A DNA stretch of 64,000 nucleotides, taken from positions 3,472,001-3,536,000 of the forward strand of contig NZ_CP094657.1 in NCBI RefSeq assembly GCF_023920705.1, in the 5' to 3' direction. Of the stretch, positions 49,876-60,096 are shown piece after piece. How positions within the stretch are numbered: position 1 is the first letter of the stretch; every line of letters starts with the position of its first letter. The notes below the pieces were generated by a model, which was not told the DNA's origin, made no database searches, and saw only the letters and a program-made list of their open reading frames with translations. Source of the DNA: Acinetobacter sp. XS-4 (lineage in GTDB: Bacteria; Pseudomonadota; Gammaproteobacteria; Pseudomonadales; Moraxellaceae). The translations under genes and the position numbers were made by a program.

Positions 49876-51396
49876 TTAATCGATAAATTTTTCCGACTGA
49901 ATATTCAATTCAATGTCCCAATGCTTAAACTGCTCTTGCTCATCGTGCAAGTCGGCAACTAACAATGGCCATTGTTTGGCATCACCAGAAACACTAAGCT
50001 GCCATTGTTGATCATTTATGATGGTCAGTTCAATGGCAGGAAGCATCTGATCACTTCGACTATGGTTGAGTAAAACTGCTAGGCGAAGTAATAAACTTAA
50101 GTAAAGTAATTTATGACCACCAGCCTTCAAAATTTCGTTTTTTACATCATTTCGCAATTTACGACGATGGTGAGCAACTAAATGTGAAAGATGATTTTGA
50201 TCAATTTGCGAGAAACCTGGAATATCTGAGTGCTGTAATAAATAAGCACCGTGGCGATGATAACCACCATGACTAATTGCTAAACCAATTTCATGCAAAT
50301 AAGCAGCTCGACGCAGTAAGTCACTGTCTTCACTGGTTAAATTAAGAGATTTCGCAACACCATCAAATAATTGTTGTGCTGTATTTACAACTCTTTCTGC
50401 TTGCTTGGGATCTGCGTTATAACGCCCCATTAAGGCCTGTACACTACGATCACGGATATCTTCATGTTTAAATCGACCTAACAGGTCATACATGACACCT
50501 TCGCGTAATGCACCATCAGAATATGCCAAACGATCAATTTCTAGAACTTCAAAAACTGCGTACAAAATTGCCAATCCGGCTGGCAAAACTGCTCGTCGAT
50601 CTTCTCTTAATCCTTCAAAATCAATTTCAGAAACATTTTTAAACTTAAGCAATTTATCTTTAAGTTTGTATAGCCCTTCTCGAGTGACATTTTCTTGTTC
50701 ATCACTTAAGCCCATATTAACCATAATTTGGCGACAGGCTTTAATCGTTCCACTCGAACCAACGACTGTATCCCACCCTTCCATTTTATAAGTCGTTGCA
50801 ATAGCAGAAAGTTCTTTACGAGCAGCAACTACAGCCTTATCAAATGATTTCTGGGTAATTTCCCCATCAGAAAAATAGGCTGTTGTATAAGCCACGCAAC
50901 CCATTTGTAATGACTCAGTGTAAATAGGTTCAAACTCTTCACCAATAATGAATTCGGTAGAACCACCACCAATATCAACAACCAAGCGACGCCCACCATT
51001 GGCCATGGTATGCGATACACCCAAATAGATCAGACGGGCTTCTTCTCTCCCCGCAATAATTTCAATAGGTTTAGGTAAAATTTCTGCAGCTTTTTGAATA
51101 AATTCATGACCATTTTTTGCCTGACGCAAGGCATTAGTAGCCACAATTCGTAAACGATTAGGTTGAACAGAACTCAATCTTCCGACAAAACGGGCTAGAC
51201 ATGCCAAACCACGCTGTTGAGCAGCTTCCGTTAAATTTTTATTTTCATCTAAACCAGCTGCAAGCTGTACTTTTTCTGACATCGAAGCAACTTTTTTAAC
51301 TTCACCATGATCTACCCGTGCAATTGCAAGGTGAAAGCTGTTCGACCCCATATCTATGGCGGCAAGTAATTCTTCATCAATCAAAAAGTCAGACAT
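49876..51396 (-). CDS. ppx: Exopolyphosphatase
   Basis: 506 residues from the ATG at 51396; an in-frame upstream codon would add nine unconserved residues. The ASKHA N-terminal half has LLAAIDMGSNSFHLAIARV and VVDIGGGSTEFIIG. The C-terminal half has an HD-like region (RAAYLHEIGLAISHGGYHRHGAYLL; HLVAHHRR). It releases phosphate from polyphosphate chains, and in this family may also act on pppGpp (GppA activity). No ppk is adjacent. Likely first gene of the ppx-accA-tilS-proC-yggT chain. Confidence 0.92.
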   Translation of the reverse strand: MSDFLIDEELLAAIDMGSNSFHLAIARVDHGEVKKVASMSEKVQLAAGLDENKNLTEAAQQRGLACLARFVGRLSSVQPNRLRIVATNALRQAKNGHEFIQKAAEILPKPIEIIAGREEARLIYLGVSHTMANGGRRLVVDIGGGSTEFIIGEEFEPIYTESLQMGCVAYTTAYFSDGEITQKSFDKAVVAARKELSAIATTYKMEGWDTVVGSSGTIKACRQIMVNMGLSDEQENVTREGLYKLKDKLLKFKNVSEIDFEGLREDRRAVLPAGLAILYAVFEVLEIDRLAYSDGALREGVMYDLLGRFKHEDIRDRSVQALMGRYNADPKQAERVVNTAQQLFDGVAKSLNLTSEDSDLLRRAAYLHEIGLAISHGGYHRHGAYLLQHSDIPGFSQIDQNHLSHLVAHHRRKLRNDVKNEILKAGGHKLLYLSLLLRLAVLLNHSRSDQMLPAIELTIINDQQWQLSVSGDAKQWPLLVADLHDEQEQFKHWDIELNIQSEKFID

Positions 51397-51673
51397 TATT
51401 GAACTAAACCCATAACAATTCACGCCTAGAGTAATTCACACGAATGCAATTGAAAAGCCATTTTCATCAACAATTAACTGTCATTTATATTTTTCTATTT
51501 GTGAGTTGATTGTACAAGTCGATGATGAATATCGTGAGCATCCATTAGACAAATTTACTGAAGCCTTGAATAATAGCATCAAACCCTTACATTGAACTAA
51601 GTAGCTATGTAATACTGATAGAGATAATTTCTCCTGTAGTAATAGCACTTTTTCTAAAAATTGGAGCCGTACC

Positions 51674-52000
51674 ATGTCTGCGACTATTGTAAATACAACT
51701 GATGATAACTTCCAAGCAGATGTTCTAGACGCTGAAACACCTGTACTTGTTGACTTCTGGGCAGGTTGGTGTGCGCCGTGTAAAGCAATTGCACCTGTTC
51801 TTGAAGACTTATCAAGTGAATATGCTGGTAAAGTAAAAATTGTTAAAGTTGATGTAACTTCTTGCGAAGATATTGCAGTGAAATACAATATCCGTAATAT
51901 CCCTGCTTTATTACTTTTCAAAAATGGTGAAGTCGTAGCTCAACAAATTGGTGCTGTGCCTCGCTCTAAACTTGTTAGCTTTATTGATGAAAATGTTTAA
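51674..52000 (+). CDS. trxA: Thioredoxin 1
   Basis: 108 residues, the standard size. The active site reads WAGWCAPCK (Cys33, Cys36), so the dipeptide between the cysteines is Ala-Pro and not the usual Gly-Pro of E. coli TrxA. The buried Asp (VLVDFW), cis-Pro (NIPALLLF) and Gly loop are present. It is a cytoplasmic disulfide reductant for ribonucleotide reductase and methionine sulfoxide reductase. Good ribosome binding site (GGAG). Divergent from ppx; own terminator downstream. Confidence 0.95.
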   Translation: MSATIVNTTDDNFQADVLDAETPVLVDFWAGWCAPCKAIAPVLEDLSSEYAGKVKIVKVDVTSCEDIAVKYNIRNIPALLLFKNGEVVAQQIGAVPRSKLVSFIDENV

Positions 52001-52322
52001 GTCAAAATGCTAAGAATAAAAATACGCTATACTTTTTTATAGCGTATTTTTTTCGGCTATAAATTGACAAATTAAATAAGCTGGCTTATATTGCATGCTC
52101 AAGAGGCACTGAAGGGAATCATCTTCGTCCGGCTTCTTACAAGACACAAACATAAAGATCGCCACTCGGCAACAGAAATTGTTTTTTCACATTTTTCTTC
52201 GAAACAATCAATCAGACTTCTGAATTGTTATTGTGTAAATACAATTGCGATAATCTTTTTTGTATGCGAGCGATTTTTCTTCTTTTTAAACCACACTCTA
52301 CTCTTTCCTAATTCTGACCCTT
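52001..52322. other. trxA-rho intergenic region and rho leader
   Basis: After the trxA terminator (52018-52051) about 270 bp precede rho with no gene. Rho is autoregulated through its leader in many bacteria, and a long leader here would fit. I see no clear leader ORF or promoter pair I can defend. Confidence 0.5.
52018..52051. terminator. Terminator after trxA
   Basis: AAAAATACGCTAT (52018-52030) and ATAGCGTATTTTT (52039-52051), 13-bp stem with T run, 18 nt after the trxA stop. Confidence 0.85.
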
Positions 52323-53591
52323 ATGAATTTAACTGAACTCAAGAAAAAACCAATTGGTGAATTAATTAAAATTGCTGAATTTATGGGCCTGGAAGGTATG
52401 GCTCGTAACCGAAAGCAAGATATTATCTTTGCCATTTTGAAACGCCATGCAATGAATGGCGAAGAAATTTTTGGTGATGGCGTTCTTGAAATTCTCTCTG
52501 ATGGTTTTGGTTTTTTGCGCTCTGCCGCAGGTTCGTATTTAGCAGGTCCGGATGATATTTATGTGAGTCCCTCACAAATCCGACGCTTTAACTTGCGTAC
52601 AGGTGATACCATCACAGGTACTATTCGCCCTCCAAAAGAAGGTGAGCGTTATTTTGCGTTGCTCAAAGTTAACCAGATTAACTATGACACGCCAGAAAAT
52701 TCTCGAAATAAAATTTTATTTGAAAACTTAACACCCCTTTTCCCAACTGAACAATTGGTTATGGAACTCGGTAATGGTACGACAGAAGATTTAACTGCTC
52801 GTGTTGTTGACTTAGTTGCGCCAATTGGTAAAGGACAACGTTCTATTATTGTTGCACCGCCAAAAGCGGGTAAAACAATGTTACTCCAAAATATTGCTCA
52901 ATCGATTGTTAGAAACAATCCAGAAGTATTCCTGATTGTTCTATTAATTGACGAGCGTCCAGAAGAAGTAACTGAAATGGAACGTACTGTTCGCGGTGAA
53001 GTCATTGCTTCAACATTTGATGAAGCTCCTGCTCGCCACGTACAAGTTGCAGAAATGGTAATTGAAAAAGCAAAACGTCTTGTTGAACATAAAAAAGACG
53101 TTGTGATTCTTCTTGACTCTATTACCCGTCTTGCTCGTGCTTACAACACCGTTATCCCATCATCAGGTAAAGTATTAACTGGTGGTGTAGATGCTCATGC
53201 ATTAGAACGCCCTAAACGTTTCTTCGGTGCTGCACGTAATATTGAAGAAGGCGGATCTCTTACGATCATTTCAACTGCTTTGATTGAAACAGGCAGTAAA
53301 ATGGATGACGTAATTTATGAGGAATTCAAAGGTACAGGTAACCAAGAGATTACACTTGATCGCCGTATTGCTGAAAAACGCGTCTTCCCTGCCATGAATA
53401 TTAAGAAATCTGGCACTCGTCGTGAAGAGCGTTTAATGGATGATGATAACTTACGTAAAGTATGGATCCTCCGTAAGCTTCTACATCCTATGGATGAATT
53501 AGCGGCAATGGAATTCTTACTTGATCGTATGAAAGAAACCAAAACAAATGATGATTTCTTCGATCAAATGAAGCGTAAAGCCTCAACTTAA
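52323..53591 (+). CDS. rho: Transcription termination factor Rho
   Basis: 422 residues, full-length Rho without insertions. The N-terminal helical and cold-shock RNA-binding domain covers 1-120 ([38 protein letters not shown]). Walker A APPKAGKT lies at 178-185, Walker [17 protein letters not shown] later, and the Q-loop and R-loop ([25 protein letters not shown]) line the RNA channel. A hexameric RNA helicase that ends untranslated transcripts. The bicyclomycin-pocket residues look conserved. Ends at a strong terminator. Confidence 0.98.
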   Translation: MNLTELKKKPIGELIKIAEFMGLEGMARNRKQDIIFAILKRHAMNGEEIFGDGVLEILSDGFGFLRSAAGSYLAGPDDIYVSPSQIRRFNLRTGDTITGTIRPPKEGERYFALLKVNQINYDTPENSRNKILFENLTPLFPTEQLVMELGNGTTEDLTARVVDLVAPIGKGQRSIIVAPPKAGKTMLLQNIAQSIVRNNPEVFLIVLLIDERPEEVTEMERTVRGEVIASTFDEAPARHVQVAEMVIEKAKRLVEHKKDVVILLDSITRLARAYNTVIPSSGKVLTGGVDAHALERPKRFFGAARNIEEGGSLTIISTALIETGSKMDDVIYEEFKGTGNQEITLDRRIAEKRVFPAMNIKKSGTRREERLMDDDNLRKVWILRKLLHPMDELAAMEFLLDRMKETKTNDDFFDQMKRKAST

Positions 53592-53607
53592 TCGATTAAT
53601 CTTCAAT

Positions 53608-53635
53608 AAAAAGCCACTCTTTTGAGTGGCTTTTT
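53608..53635. terminator. Terminator after rho
   Basis: AAAAAGCCACTC (53608-53619), TTTT loop, GAGTGGCTTTTT (53624-53635). Confidence 0.9.
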
Positions 53636-54002
53636 ATTTGGTTGACAAGCTTTACACAAAAATACATTTTGCAGTTTTTTATGTAATTTTACTTATAAGC
53701 TTTTGATAATAATTATTTTTGAATTAAAAAAAATATGTTTTTTAGTAGTTTACCACTACCTTTTCCAATACACTCGAGCCGATTGATTGTTTTTTTCTGT
53801 TAAAAAACAGACTGTTTTTCTGTTTTTCATCCATTTTTTTGACAGACGACAGTAGTATTTCAGCATTTGCAGTGATAGCATAGCGGCAGACCAGTTAGAC
53901 TGCTCCATGCGTTGTTACCTAGCTACGTTTTAGGAATAATAAAAGCAAAACAGTCCAACTTAGGTTTTTTTAATCTCAAATCTTTTTTGTGAGAGTGATG
54001 CC
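53636..54002. other. Long leader/promoter region of the Ala/Ser lipoprotein gene
   Basis: A 367-bp AT-rich gap without a gene. It contains several AAAAACAG/CTGTTTTT inverted elements (53795-53830) and a perfect -35-type TTGACA at 53839-53844, but a weak -10 17 bp later. The ATG of the lipoprotein gene is preceded by GAGAG. If TTGACA is used, the leader is about 130 nt long, room for RNA-level control. Confidence 0.4.
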
Positions 54003-54248
54003 ATGTTATTCAAAAAATTTGCTGCCGTTGCTGCTGTAGCTGCTACTTTAGCTTTCGTTGGTTGTTCTAAGAAAGAAGAAGCTCCTGCTGCTGCTTCTGA
54101 AGCTGTAGCTGCTGCTTCTGAAGCTACTACTGCTGCTTCTGAAGCTGCTACTGCTGCTTCTTCAGCTGTTGACGCTGCTTCTGAAGCTTCTGCTGCTGCT
54201 GCTTCTGCACCTGCTGCTTCTGAAGCTCCTGCTTCTGCTGCACACTAA
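54003..54248 (+). CDS. Small Ala/Ser-rich lipoprotein with heptad repeats
   Basis: 81 residues. A type II signal peptide with lipobox FVGC (Cys21), a short charged linker (SKKEEAPA), then about 50 residues of Ala, Ser and Glu arranged in seven-residue units (AAASEAV, AAASEAT, TAASEAA, TAASSAV, DAASEAS). At DNA level they form imperfect 21-bp repeats of GCTGCTTCTGAAGCT. A small-residue heptad pattern fits an alanine-zipper helix, as in Lpp-type lipoproteins, but there is no C-terminal Lys for peptidoglycan attachment (it ends AAH). Strong terminator directly after; probably highly expressed. Function unknown. Confidence 0.8.
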   Translation: MLFKKFAAVAAVAATLAFVGCSKKEEAPAAASEAVAAASEATTAASEAATAASSAVDAASEASAAAASAPAASEAPASAAH

Positions 54249-54265
54249 TCTATATATTAGATTAG

Positions 54266-54296
54266 AAAAAAAGAGGACATTTTGTCCTCTTTTTTT
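54266..54296. terminator. Terminator after the Ala/Ser lipoprotein gene
   Basis: AAAAAAAGAGGACA (54266-54279) pairs with TGTCCTCTTTTTT (54283-54296) with a 3-nt loop, 18 nt after the stop. Confidence 0.9.
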
Positions 54297-54398
54297 ACGC
54301 CTAAATTTTATATTCCAAAGATCACTTCGCTTAAACTATCTAGATAAATTGACATCACAGCTTAGTTAAATAAAGCTATCTAAATATAAGCAAAAAAA

Positions 54399-54418
54399 AG
54401 CAGATCAATCGATCTGCT
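54399..54418 (-). terminator. Terminator overlapping the end of ihfA
   Basis: On the minus strand AGCAGATC-GATT-GATCTGCT is followed by T7. The stem contains the last codons and the TGA stop of ihfA (54405-54407), so terminating ribosomes would cover it. Confidence 0.8.
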
Positions 54419-54701
54419 CATTTCCAACGCGTTGTCTAAACTTTTGACCTGCTCTGAAGGTCACTACCCTACGTGCTGAAATTGGAATTTCTTCACCTGT
54501 TTTAGGATTACGTCCTGGGCGTTCGCGTTTATCTCTTAACTCAAAATTACCAAAACCAGAGAGCTTAACCTGCTCCCCAGCAATAAGCGCTTGGCTAATT
54601 TCGTCGAAGAACAACTCGACCATTTGTTTTGCTTCACGGCGATTTAAGCTGGTTAACTCACTTAAATGATCAGCCATGTCTGCTTTAGTTAATGCTGTCA
54701 T
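54405..54701 (-). CDS. ihfA: Integration host factor subunit alpha
   Basis: 98 residues, HU/IHF fold. [13 protein letters not shown] at the N-terminus, [26 protein letters not shown] with the intercalating proline arm, and [14 protein letters not shown]. With IhfB it bends DNA at specific sites. Its ATG overlaps the pheT stop by 4 nt (ATGA), the conserved pheS-pheT-ihfA order. Operon terminator lies across its stop codon. Confidence 0.97.
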   Translation of the reverse strand: MTALTKADMADHLSELTSLNRREAKQMVELFFDEISQALIAGEQVKLSGFGNFELRDKRERPGRNPKTGEEIPISARRVVTFRAGQKFRQRVGNEQID

Positions 54702-57079
54702 GAGGCCCTCAATGTCGCTTGATAAGTGTTTTCTAACACTTGGATTATATTGTCCATACCAGATTTAATTTCAGCATCTTCAAGCGTACGTGAAGGATGT
54801 TGCCACAAAAGTGCAAACGCTAACGAGCGCTTACCATCTTCGACACCCTGCCCCGTATACACATCGAATAACCATGTAGAGTCTAAAAGCTCTCCACCAG
54901 TTTGTTCGATTAACTGCTGAATATCTCTAACATTTATATTATCAGAGATTAAAAGCGCAATATCACGTCTAACCGAAGGAAAACGTGATAATTCTGTAAA
55001 ATTAGATACATAAGATTGCAAAACAGCTGCTTGATCAAGTTCAGCAACCCAAGTTGTGCTTAAATCTAGCTCATTTTCTAAAGATGGGTGCAAACGGCCC
55101 AAGTAACCAATTGATTTACCACCAACTAGAATCTCAGCCGATTGTCCTGGGTGCAACCATGCACGTTCTGAACGAACATATTCAACATTTACACGTCCAG
55201 CAGCTAATATCTCTTCAATCTCACCTTTGAAATCAAAGAAATCCATTGGTTGAGGCTTAGCATGCCATGATTCTGGTTCTTGCGAGCCAACTGCAACTAG
55301 AGCCAAGGTAGGAGTCTGTTTTAAGTCTTCAATACTTTTAGCATTTTGATAATCAAAACGCAGCCCGAATTCGAAGAAACGAACACGACTTTGCTGGCGG
55401 TTGAGATTATATTGTACACAAGGAATTAAACTAGAAAGTAAAGTACTACGCATTGCAGCTAAATCACTTGAAATTGGATTTGCTAGCATCAGTGGCTTAA
55501 CTTCGGGATTTAATTGCTTTTCAAGTTTTGCATCAGCAAAGCTAAAGCTAATTGCTTCTTGATAACCTAAAGTCACAATCGTTTGACGCAGCTCAGTGAG
55601 TTCAAAACGATCTTGGTATTGAGCAAATTTAACATCCATGTTTGGTAAGCTGATCTGGATATTGTCATAGCCATCAATACGCGCAACTTCTTCAATTAAG
55701 TCTTGATAAATGGCCATATCGTAACGATGTGATGGTGGCACTACACTCCACTCACCTTCTGCCTTAACTGTTACCTTACATCCTAGTCGAGTTAAAGCAT
55801 CAGCAATGAAATCACCCGCAACTTGATATCCCAATAATTGGTCTACTTGAGCTTGCTTCAATTCGATTGCTTCACGCTTAGGAAGCAGATCAGTTTTTTC
55901 AGCTACAGTAATTGGACCAAACTCGCCGCCTGCTAACTGCTGAATAAGCTGAGAAGCACGATTCATCGCAATTAAAGGTAATTCAAAATCTACACCACGT
56001 TCATAACGCTGCGAAGAGTCTGTATGTAAACCAAAACGACGAGCACGCCCAGCGATCGCAAGTGGTGCAAAGAAAGCACTTTCTAGGAAAATATCAGTCG
56101 TATCATCAGTTACACTTGATGATAAACCACCCATAATTCCCGCAATTGCTAGAGTTTTTTGATCATCAGCAATCACCATTATATCTTCTTGCAACTCAAC
56201 TTCTTGATCATTTAAAAGTTGTAATTTTTCTTGTTGTGTTGCTTGACGAACATGTACAGTCCCTTCGATTTTAGACAAATCGAATGCGTGCATTGGTTGA
56301 CCCAATTCCATTAAGACATAGTTCGTCACATCAACCAAAATACTATGAGTACGGATTCCTGAACGTGATAAAGCCTGTTCCATCCAATCAGGAGTAGCAG
56401 CTTTTACATTAACGTTTTTAACCACACGACCAAGATAACGCGGAGCACCTTCAGTACTGATAACTACTTTTTTCTCATCAGCAATGGTGGCATCAACCGA
56501 GTTAATTACAGGCTCATTCATTTGCAGCTTATTAATAACTGCAATTTCACGGGCAATACCACGAATACTAAAACAGTCACCACGGTTTGGCGTAATACTG
56601 ATATCAATGACATTGTCATCAAGTTTGAGGTATTCACGGATATTTACTCCTACTGGAGCATCAGCTGGTAGTTCGAGCAAACCATCGATTTTATCTTCAA
56701 GATCAATCTCAGAAGCACCACAAAGCATACCTTGTGATTCAATTCCACGAAGTTTACCTTTTTTGATTTTAAAATCGCCAGGTAATACAGCCCCAATGGT
56801 TGCAACTGGAGCTTTCATTCCAGTACGAACATTTGGTGCGCCACATACAATTTGTAAAGGTTCACCTGAACCAATATTCACTGTTGTAACGCGTAGACGG
56901 TCTGCATCAGGGTGCTGTTCAACAGTTAATACTTCACCAATTACAACGCCTGTAAATGGTTTAGCCACAGGTGCCAATTCATCCACTTCAAGACCAAGCA
57001 TCGTCAATTGATCAGACAATGTATCACTATCAATTGCTGGATTAACCCATGTACGTAGCCAATTTTCGCTAATCTTCAT
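54698..57079 (-). CDS. pheT: Phenylalanyl-tRNA synthetase beta chain
   Basis: 793 residues, the full bacterial beta subunit. N-terminal EMAP/tRNA-binding domain (about 39-148, [26 protein letters not shown]), B3/B4 editing domain (about 205-385, [22 protein letters not shown]), B5, the inactive synthetase-like core and a C-terminal ferredoxin-like anticodon-binding domain ([22 protein letters not shown]). It joins PheS as an alpha2-beta2 enzyme and clears Tyr-tRNA-Phe. Follows pheS by 32 nt and overlaps ihfA by 4. Confidence 0.98.
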   Translation of the reverse strand: MKISENWLRTWVNPAIDSDTLSDQLTMLGLEVDELAPVAKPFTGVVIGEVLTVEQHPDADRLRVTTVNIGSGEPLQIVCGAPNVRTGMKAPVATIGAVLPGDFKIKKGKLRGIESQGMLCGASEIDLEDKIDGLLELPADAPVGVNIREYLKLDDNVIDISITPNRGDCFSIRGIAREIAVINKLQMNEPVINSVDATIADEKKVVISTEGAPRYLGRVVKNVNVKAATPDWMEQALSRSGIRTHSILVDVTNYVLMELGQPMHAFDLSKIEGTVHVRQATQQEKLQLLNDQEVELQEDIMVIADDQKTLAIAGIMGGLSSSVTDDTTDIFLESAFFAPLAIAGRARRFGLHTDSSQRYERGVDFELPLIAMNRASQLIQQLAGGEFGPITVAEKTDLLPKREAIELKQAQVDQLLGYQVAGDFIADALTRLGCKVTVKAEGEWSVVPPSHRYDMAIYQDLIEEVARIDGYDNIQISLPNMDVKFAQYQDRFELTELRQTIVTLGYQEAISFSFADAKLEKQLNPEVKPLMLANPISSDLAAMRSTLLSSLIPCVQYNLNRQQSRVRFFEFGLRFDYQNAKSIEDLKQTPTLALVAVGSQEPESWHAKPQPMDFFDFKGEIEEILAAGRVNVEYVRSERAWLHPGQSAEILVGGKSIGYLGRLHPSLENELDLSTTWVAELDQAAVLQSYVSNFTELSRFPSVRRDIALLISDNINVRDIQQLIEQTGGELLDSTWLFDVYTGQGVEDGKRSLAFALLWQHPSRTLEDAEIKSGMDNIIQVLENTYQATLRAS

Positions 57080-57111
57080 CTTTATAAACCTTTTTTAATC
57101 CTGAAAAATTG

Positions 57112-58113
<1,002 letters not shown>

Positions 58114-58250
58114 TTAAAAAAATATAATAAAACACTGCATTCTAACAGTTTTTCATCAGATTGATGAAGTTTATCCATCATGAAAAATGTATTAGGCAAC
58201 AAAAAGATAAAACGTATAAAATAATAGCATCGTCAATGAGATCAACTATT

Positions 58251-59243
58251 ATGGCGCTCAATCAAATTTGGAAACAACAACTTACGCTTGTGACGTATGG
58301 TAATGAATACCTCCGCCAGAATTTAAGCTTTACCCAATGGCGACAACATCATATTTTTGACCACCATAGTTTTCAGTTTCGTGACTTAGCTTCTCAGCAT
58401 TTACTTGCCCAGCACTTTCAAGTTTGGGTTGAAGCGCTAAAAAAACAAGGCACCACTCAACTCAGTTTACACTTATCAAGCCTTCTCAATGAAGAGCAAA
58501 ATCCAAACAACAATGTTGAGCTTTTACCTTATAGCCATTTTATCATTAGCCATCAAAATGATAAGAAATTTGCATGGATTTTCGGCCATGAACTTGCTGA
58601 ATGGTATAACAATGATAATGAGTTTGAAGCGCCTGCTTCACAAACCTGTGAGCTTCGTTTAGAAACTTTCTGGCGTTTTGAACTCAATGAAAAATTATCG
58701 AAAAAAATTGAAGCTGATTTAAAAAACCCGCCATGGCAAGAAATAGCTGACTTTATGGATAGTGAATTATTTCGTAGTAAATATGCAGCAGGGTTTGAGG
58801 AGCCAGAATTTCAAAAAGCTCATTTTGATGGTATAAACATTACGAGCCAAGAACCAAGACTTGCTTTAATTCCAGAGAATTATCCTGCAGATTATGCCCA
58901 TCAGCTTTTATATCGTACTCAAGCATTGGCTAATTATTTAGAACAAAAGAAACGCCTTGCAAATGATCCGTTAGGAGAAGAGCTAGACCAAGAACAACTC
59001 ATTAATTTAAGAAATTTTACGCAAAAAACTGATGATTTGTTTGCCAAACTTATTGTTAAGGCTGCTAATCACTACCAAACAGCTCAGATTGTACCTGTAG
59101 TTAAAACCTCCCCATTCGAGCAATCAAATGAAAATCCACAACATTTGAAATCTCACCACCACAAAGGCACTGGTTCAGGCGTTATTAAGCTGATTATTCT
59201 AACGATTATTATTTGTGCTCTGGCTTATTATTTTGGGCTTTAA
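58251..59243 (+). CDS. Unknown protein with a C-terminal membrane anchor
   Basis: 330 residues from the ATG at 58251 (58236 also possible); starts further upstream would lie on a TATAAA-rich promoter-like stretch at 58213-58225. I do not recognise the family. It has no signal peptide. The body is hydrophilic and aromatic-rich (WKQQLTLVTYGNEYLRQN; HELAEWYNN; WRFELNEKL), with predicted helices, a His/Gly-rich linker (KSHHHKGTGSG) and one terminal hydrophobic segment (about 309-330). That is a tail-anchored, cytoplasm-facing topology. Convergent with rplT across a terminator and divergent from pheS. Confidence 0.7.
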   Translation: MALNQIWKQQLTLVTYGNEYLRQNLSFTQWRQHHIFDHHSFQFRDLASQHLLAQHFQVWVEALKKQGTTQLSLHLSSLLNEEQNPNNNVELLPYSHFIISHQNDKKFAWIFGHELAEWYNNDNEFEAPASQTCELRLETFWRFELNEKLSKKIEADLKNPPWQEIADFMDSELFRSKYAAGFEEPEFQKAHFDGINITSQEPRLALIPENYPADYAHQLLYRTQALANYLEQKKRLANDPLGEELDQEQLINLRNFTQKTDDLFAKLIVKAANHYQTAQIVPVVKTSPFEQSNENPQHLKSHHHKGTGSGVIKLIILTIIICALAYYFGL

Positions 59244-59252
59244 CTAAATAAT

Positions 59253-59281
59253 AAAAAAGACCGCTAAAAGCGGTCTTTTTT
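59253..59281. terminator. Bidirectional terminator before rplT
   Basis: AAAAAAGACCGCT (59253-59265), AAA, AGCGGTCTTTTTT (59269-59281). Serves both the tail-anchored gene and rpmI-rplT. Its core GACCGC stem is close to the one at 9073-9099. Confidence 0.9.
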
Positions 59282-59294
59282 TGAATCTCTAAGC

Positions 59295-59654
59295 TTATGC
59301 AGCTAATGCACCTTTAGCTTTTTCAGCTAAAGCAGCAAATGCTACTGCATCATGCATAGCGATGTCAGCTAATACGCGACGGTCGATGATCACTTGAGCT
59401 TTTTTCAAGCCATCGATCATACGGCTGTAAGACAAACCGTTTTGACGAGCACCAGCATTGATACGCGCAATCCATAGAGCACGGAATTGACGTTTCTTTT
59501 GACGGCGGTCACGATAAGCGTATTGACCAGCTTTGATTACAGCTTGGAACGCTACGCGGTAAACGCGTGAACGAGCACCATAGTAACCTTTAGCGCGAGC
59601 AAGAATTTTTTTGTGACGACGATGAGCCACTACACCACGTTTTACACGAGCCAT
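59295..59654 (-). CDS. rplT: 50S ribosomal protein L20
   Basis: 119 residues, basic, standard length. [48 protein letters not shown] and [20 protein letters not shown] are L20 signatures. It is essential for early 50S assembly and represses rpmI-rplT translation in several bacteria. It follows rpmI by 11 nt. Confidence 0.98.
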
Positions 59655-59665
59655 TTATAATCTCC

Positions 59666-59860
59666 TTAGATGTATGGGCACATACGACGAACTGAGTTCA
59701 TGTCAGAAACATGAACCATTACACAGCCGCGTAATTGACGGATACGTTTAGCAGATTTTTTGGTCAAAATGTGGCGCTTAAATGCTTGTTTGCGCTTGAA
59801 ACCGTGTGCAGTCGCTTTGAAGCGTTTAGCAGCACCGCGGCGAGTTTTCATCTTAGGCAT
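59666..59860 (-). CDS. rpmI: 50S ribosomal protein L35
   Basis: 64 residues from the ATG at 59860, with AGAGG 5 nt upstream; a longer in-frame extension (to 59950) is leader sequence, not protein. [33 protein letters not shown] is typical L35. It is cotranscribed with rplT. Unlike the common infC-rpmI-rplT order, infC lies about 2.9 kb away with four unrelated genes or gaps between. Confidence 0.97.
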   Translation of the reverse strand: MPKMKTRRGAAKRFKATAHGFKRKQAFKRHILTKKSAKRIRQLRGCVMVHVSDMNSVRRMCPYI

Positions 59861-59933
59861 AACAACCTCTTTTGAACACCTGTTCGGAACGTTTGCACCA
59901 TTGCAAAAACGACCTGCAGGTAAGGGAGCCGAT

Positions 59934-59939
59934 ATTCTA
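59934..59939 (-). promoter_or_regulatory. Candidate rpmI-rplT promoter (-10 element)
   Basis: Minus strand TAGAAT, five of six consensus bases; the best -35 at 17 bp is poor (TTTTGT). It would give a leader of about 65 nt containing the perfect palindrome ACCTGCAGGT. A separate promoter is needed since infC is not upstream. Confidence 0.35.
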
Positions 59940-60096
59940 AAGCATCCCAACTTAAAACAAAAGTAAAATGCTCATTTTTTGATAGTAAATTGTCTATTTT
60001 ATATAAACGATATTTTCTATAATCAATTATCAAATTACGAGAAAATCCACAAAATCATCGCCTATAATAAGCGCAATCTCTTAAATTCAAAAGAAT

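Noticed and set aside
51481..51921. 146-codon minus-strand frame
   Set aside because: It is antisense to trxA and its promoter; TrxA on the plus strand is a clear match.
53795..53835. AAAAACAG/CTGTTTTT inverted elements as a small RNA gene or terminator
   Set aside because: Stems are almost entirely A-U, and several alternative pairings exist; no promoter-terminator pair defines a transcript.
56484..57011. 175-codon plus-strand frame, Ser/Pro/Ile-rich
   Set aside because: Antisense shadow of pheT with typical shadow composition.
59861..59950. N-terminal extension of L35
   Set aside because: L35 is always about 65 residues and the ATG at 59860 has an ideal ribosome binding site; the extension is leader RNA.
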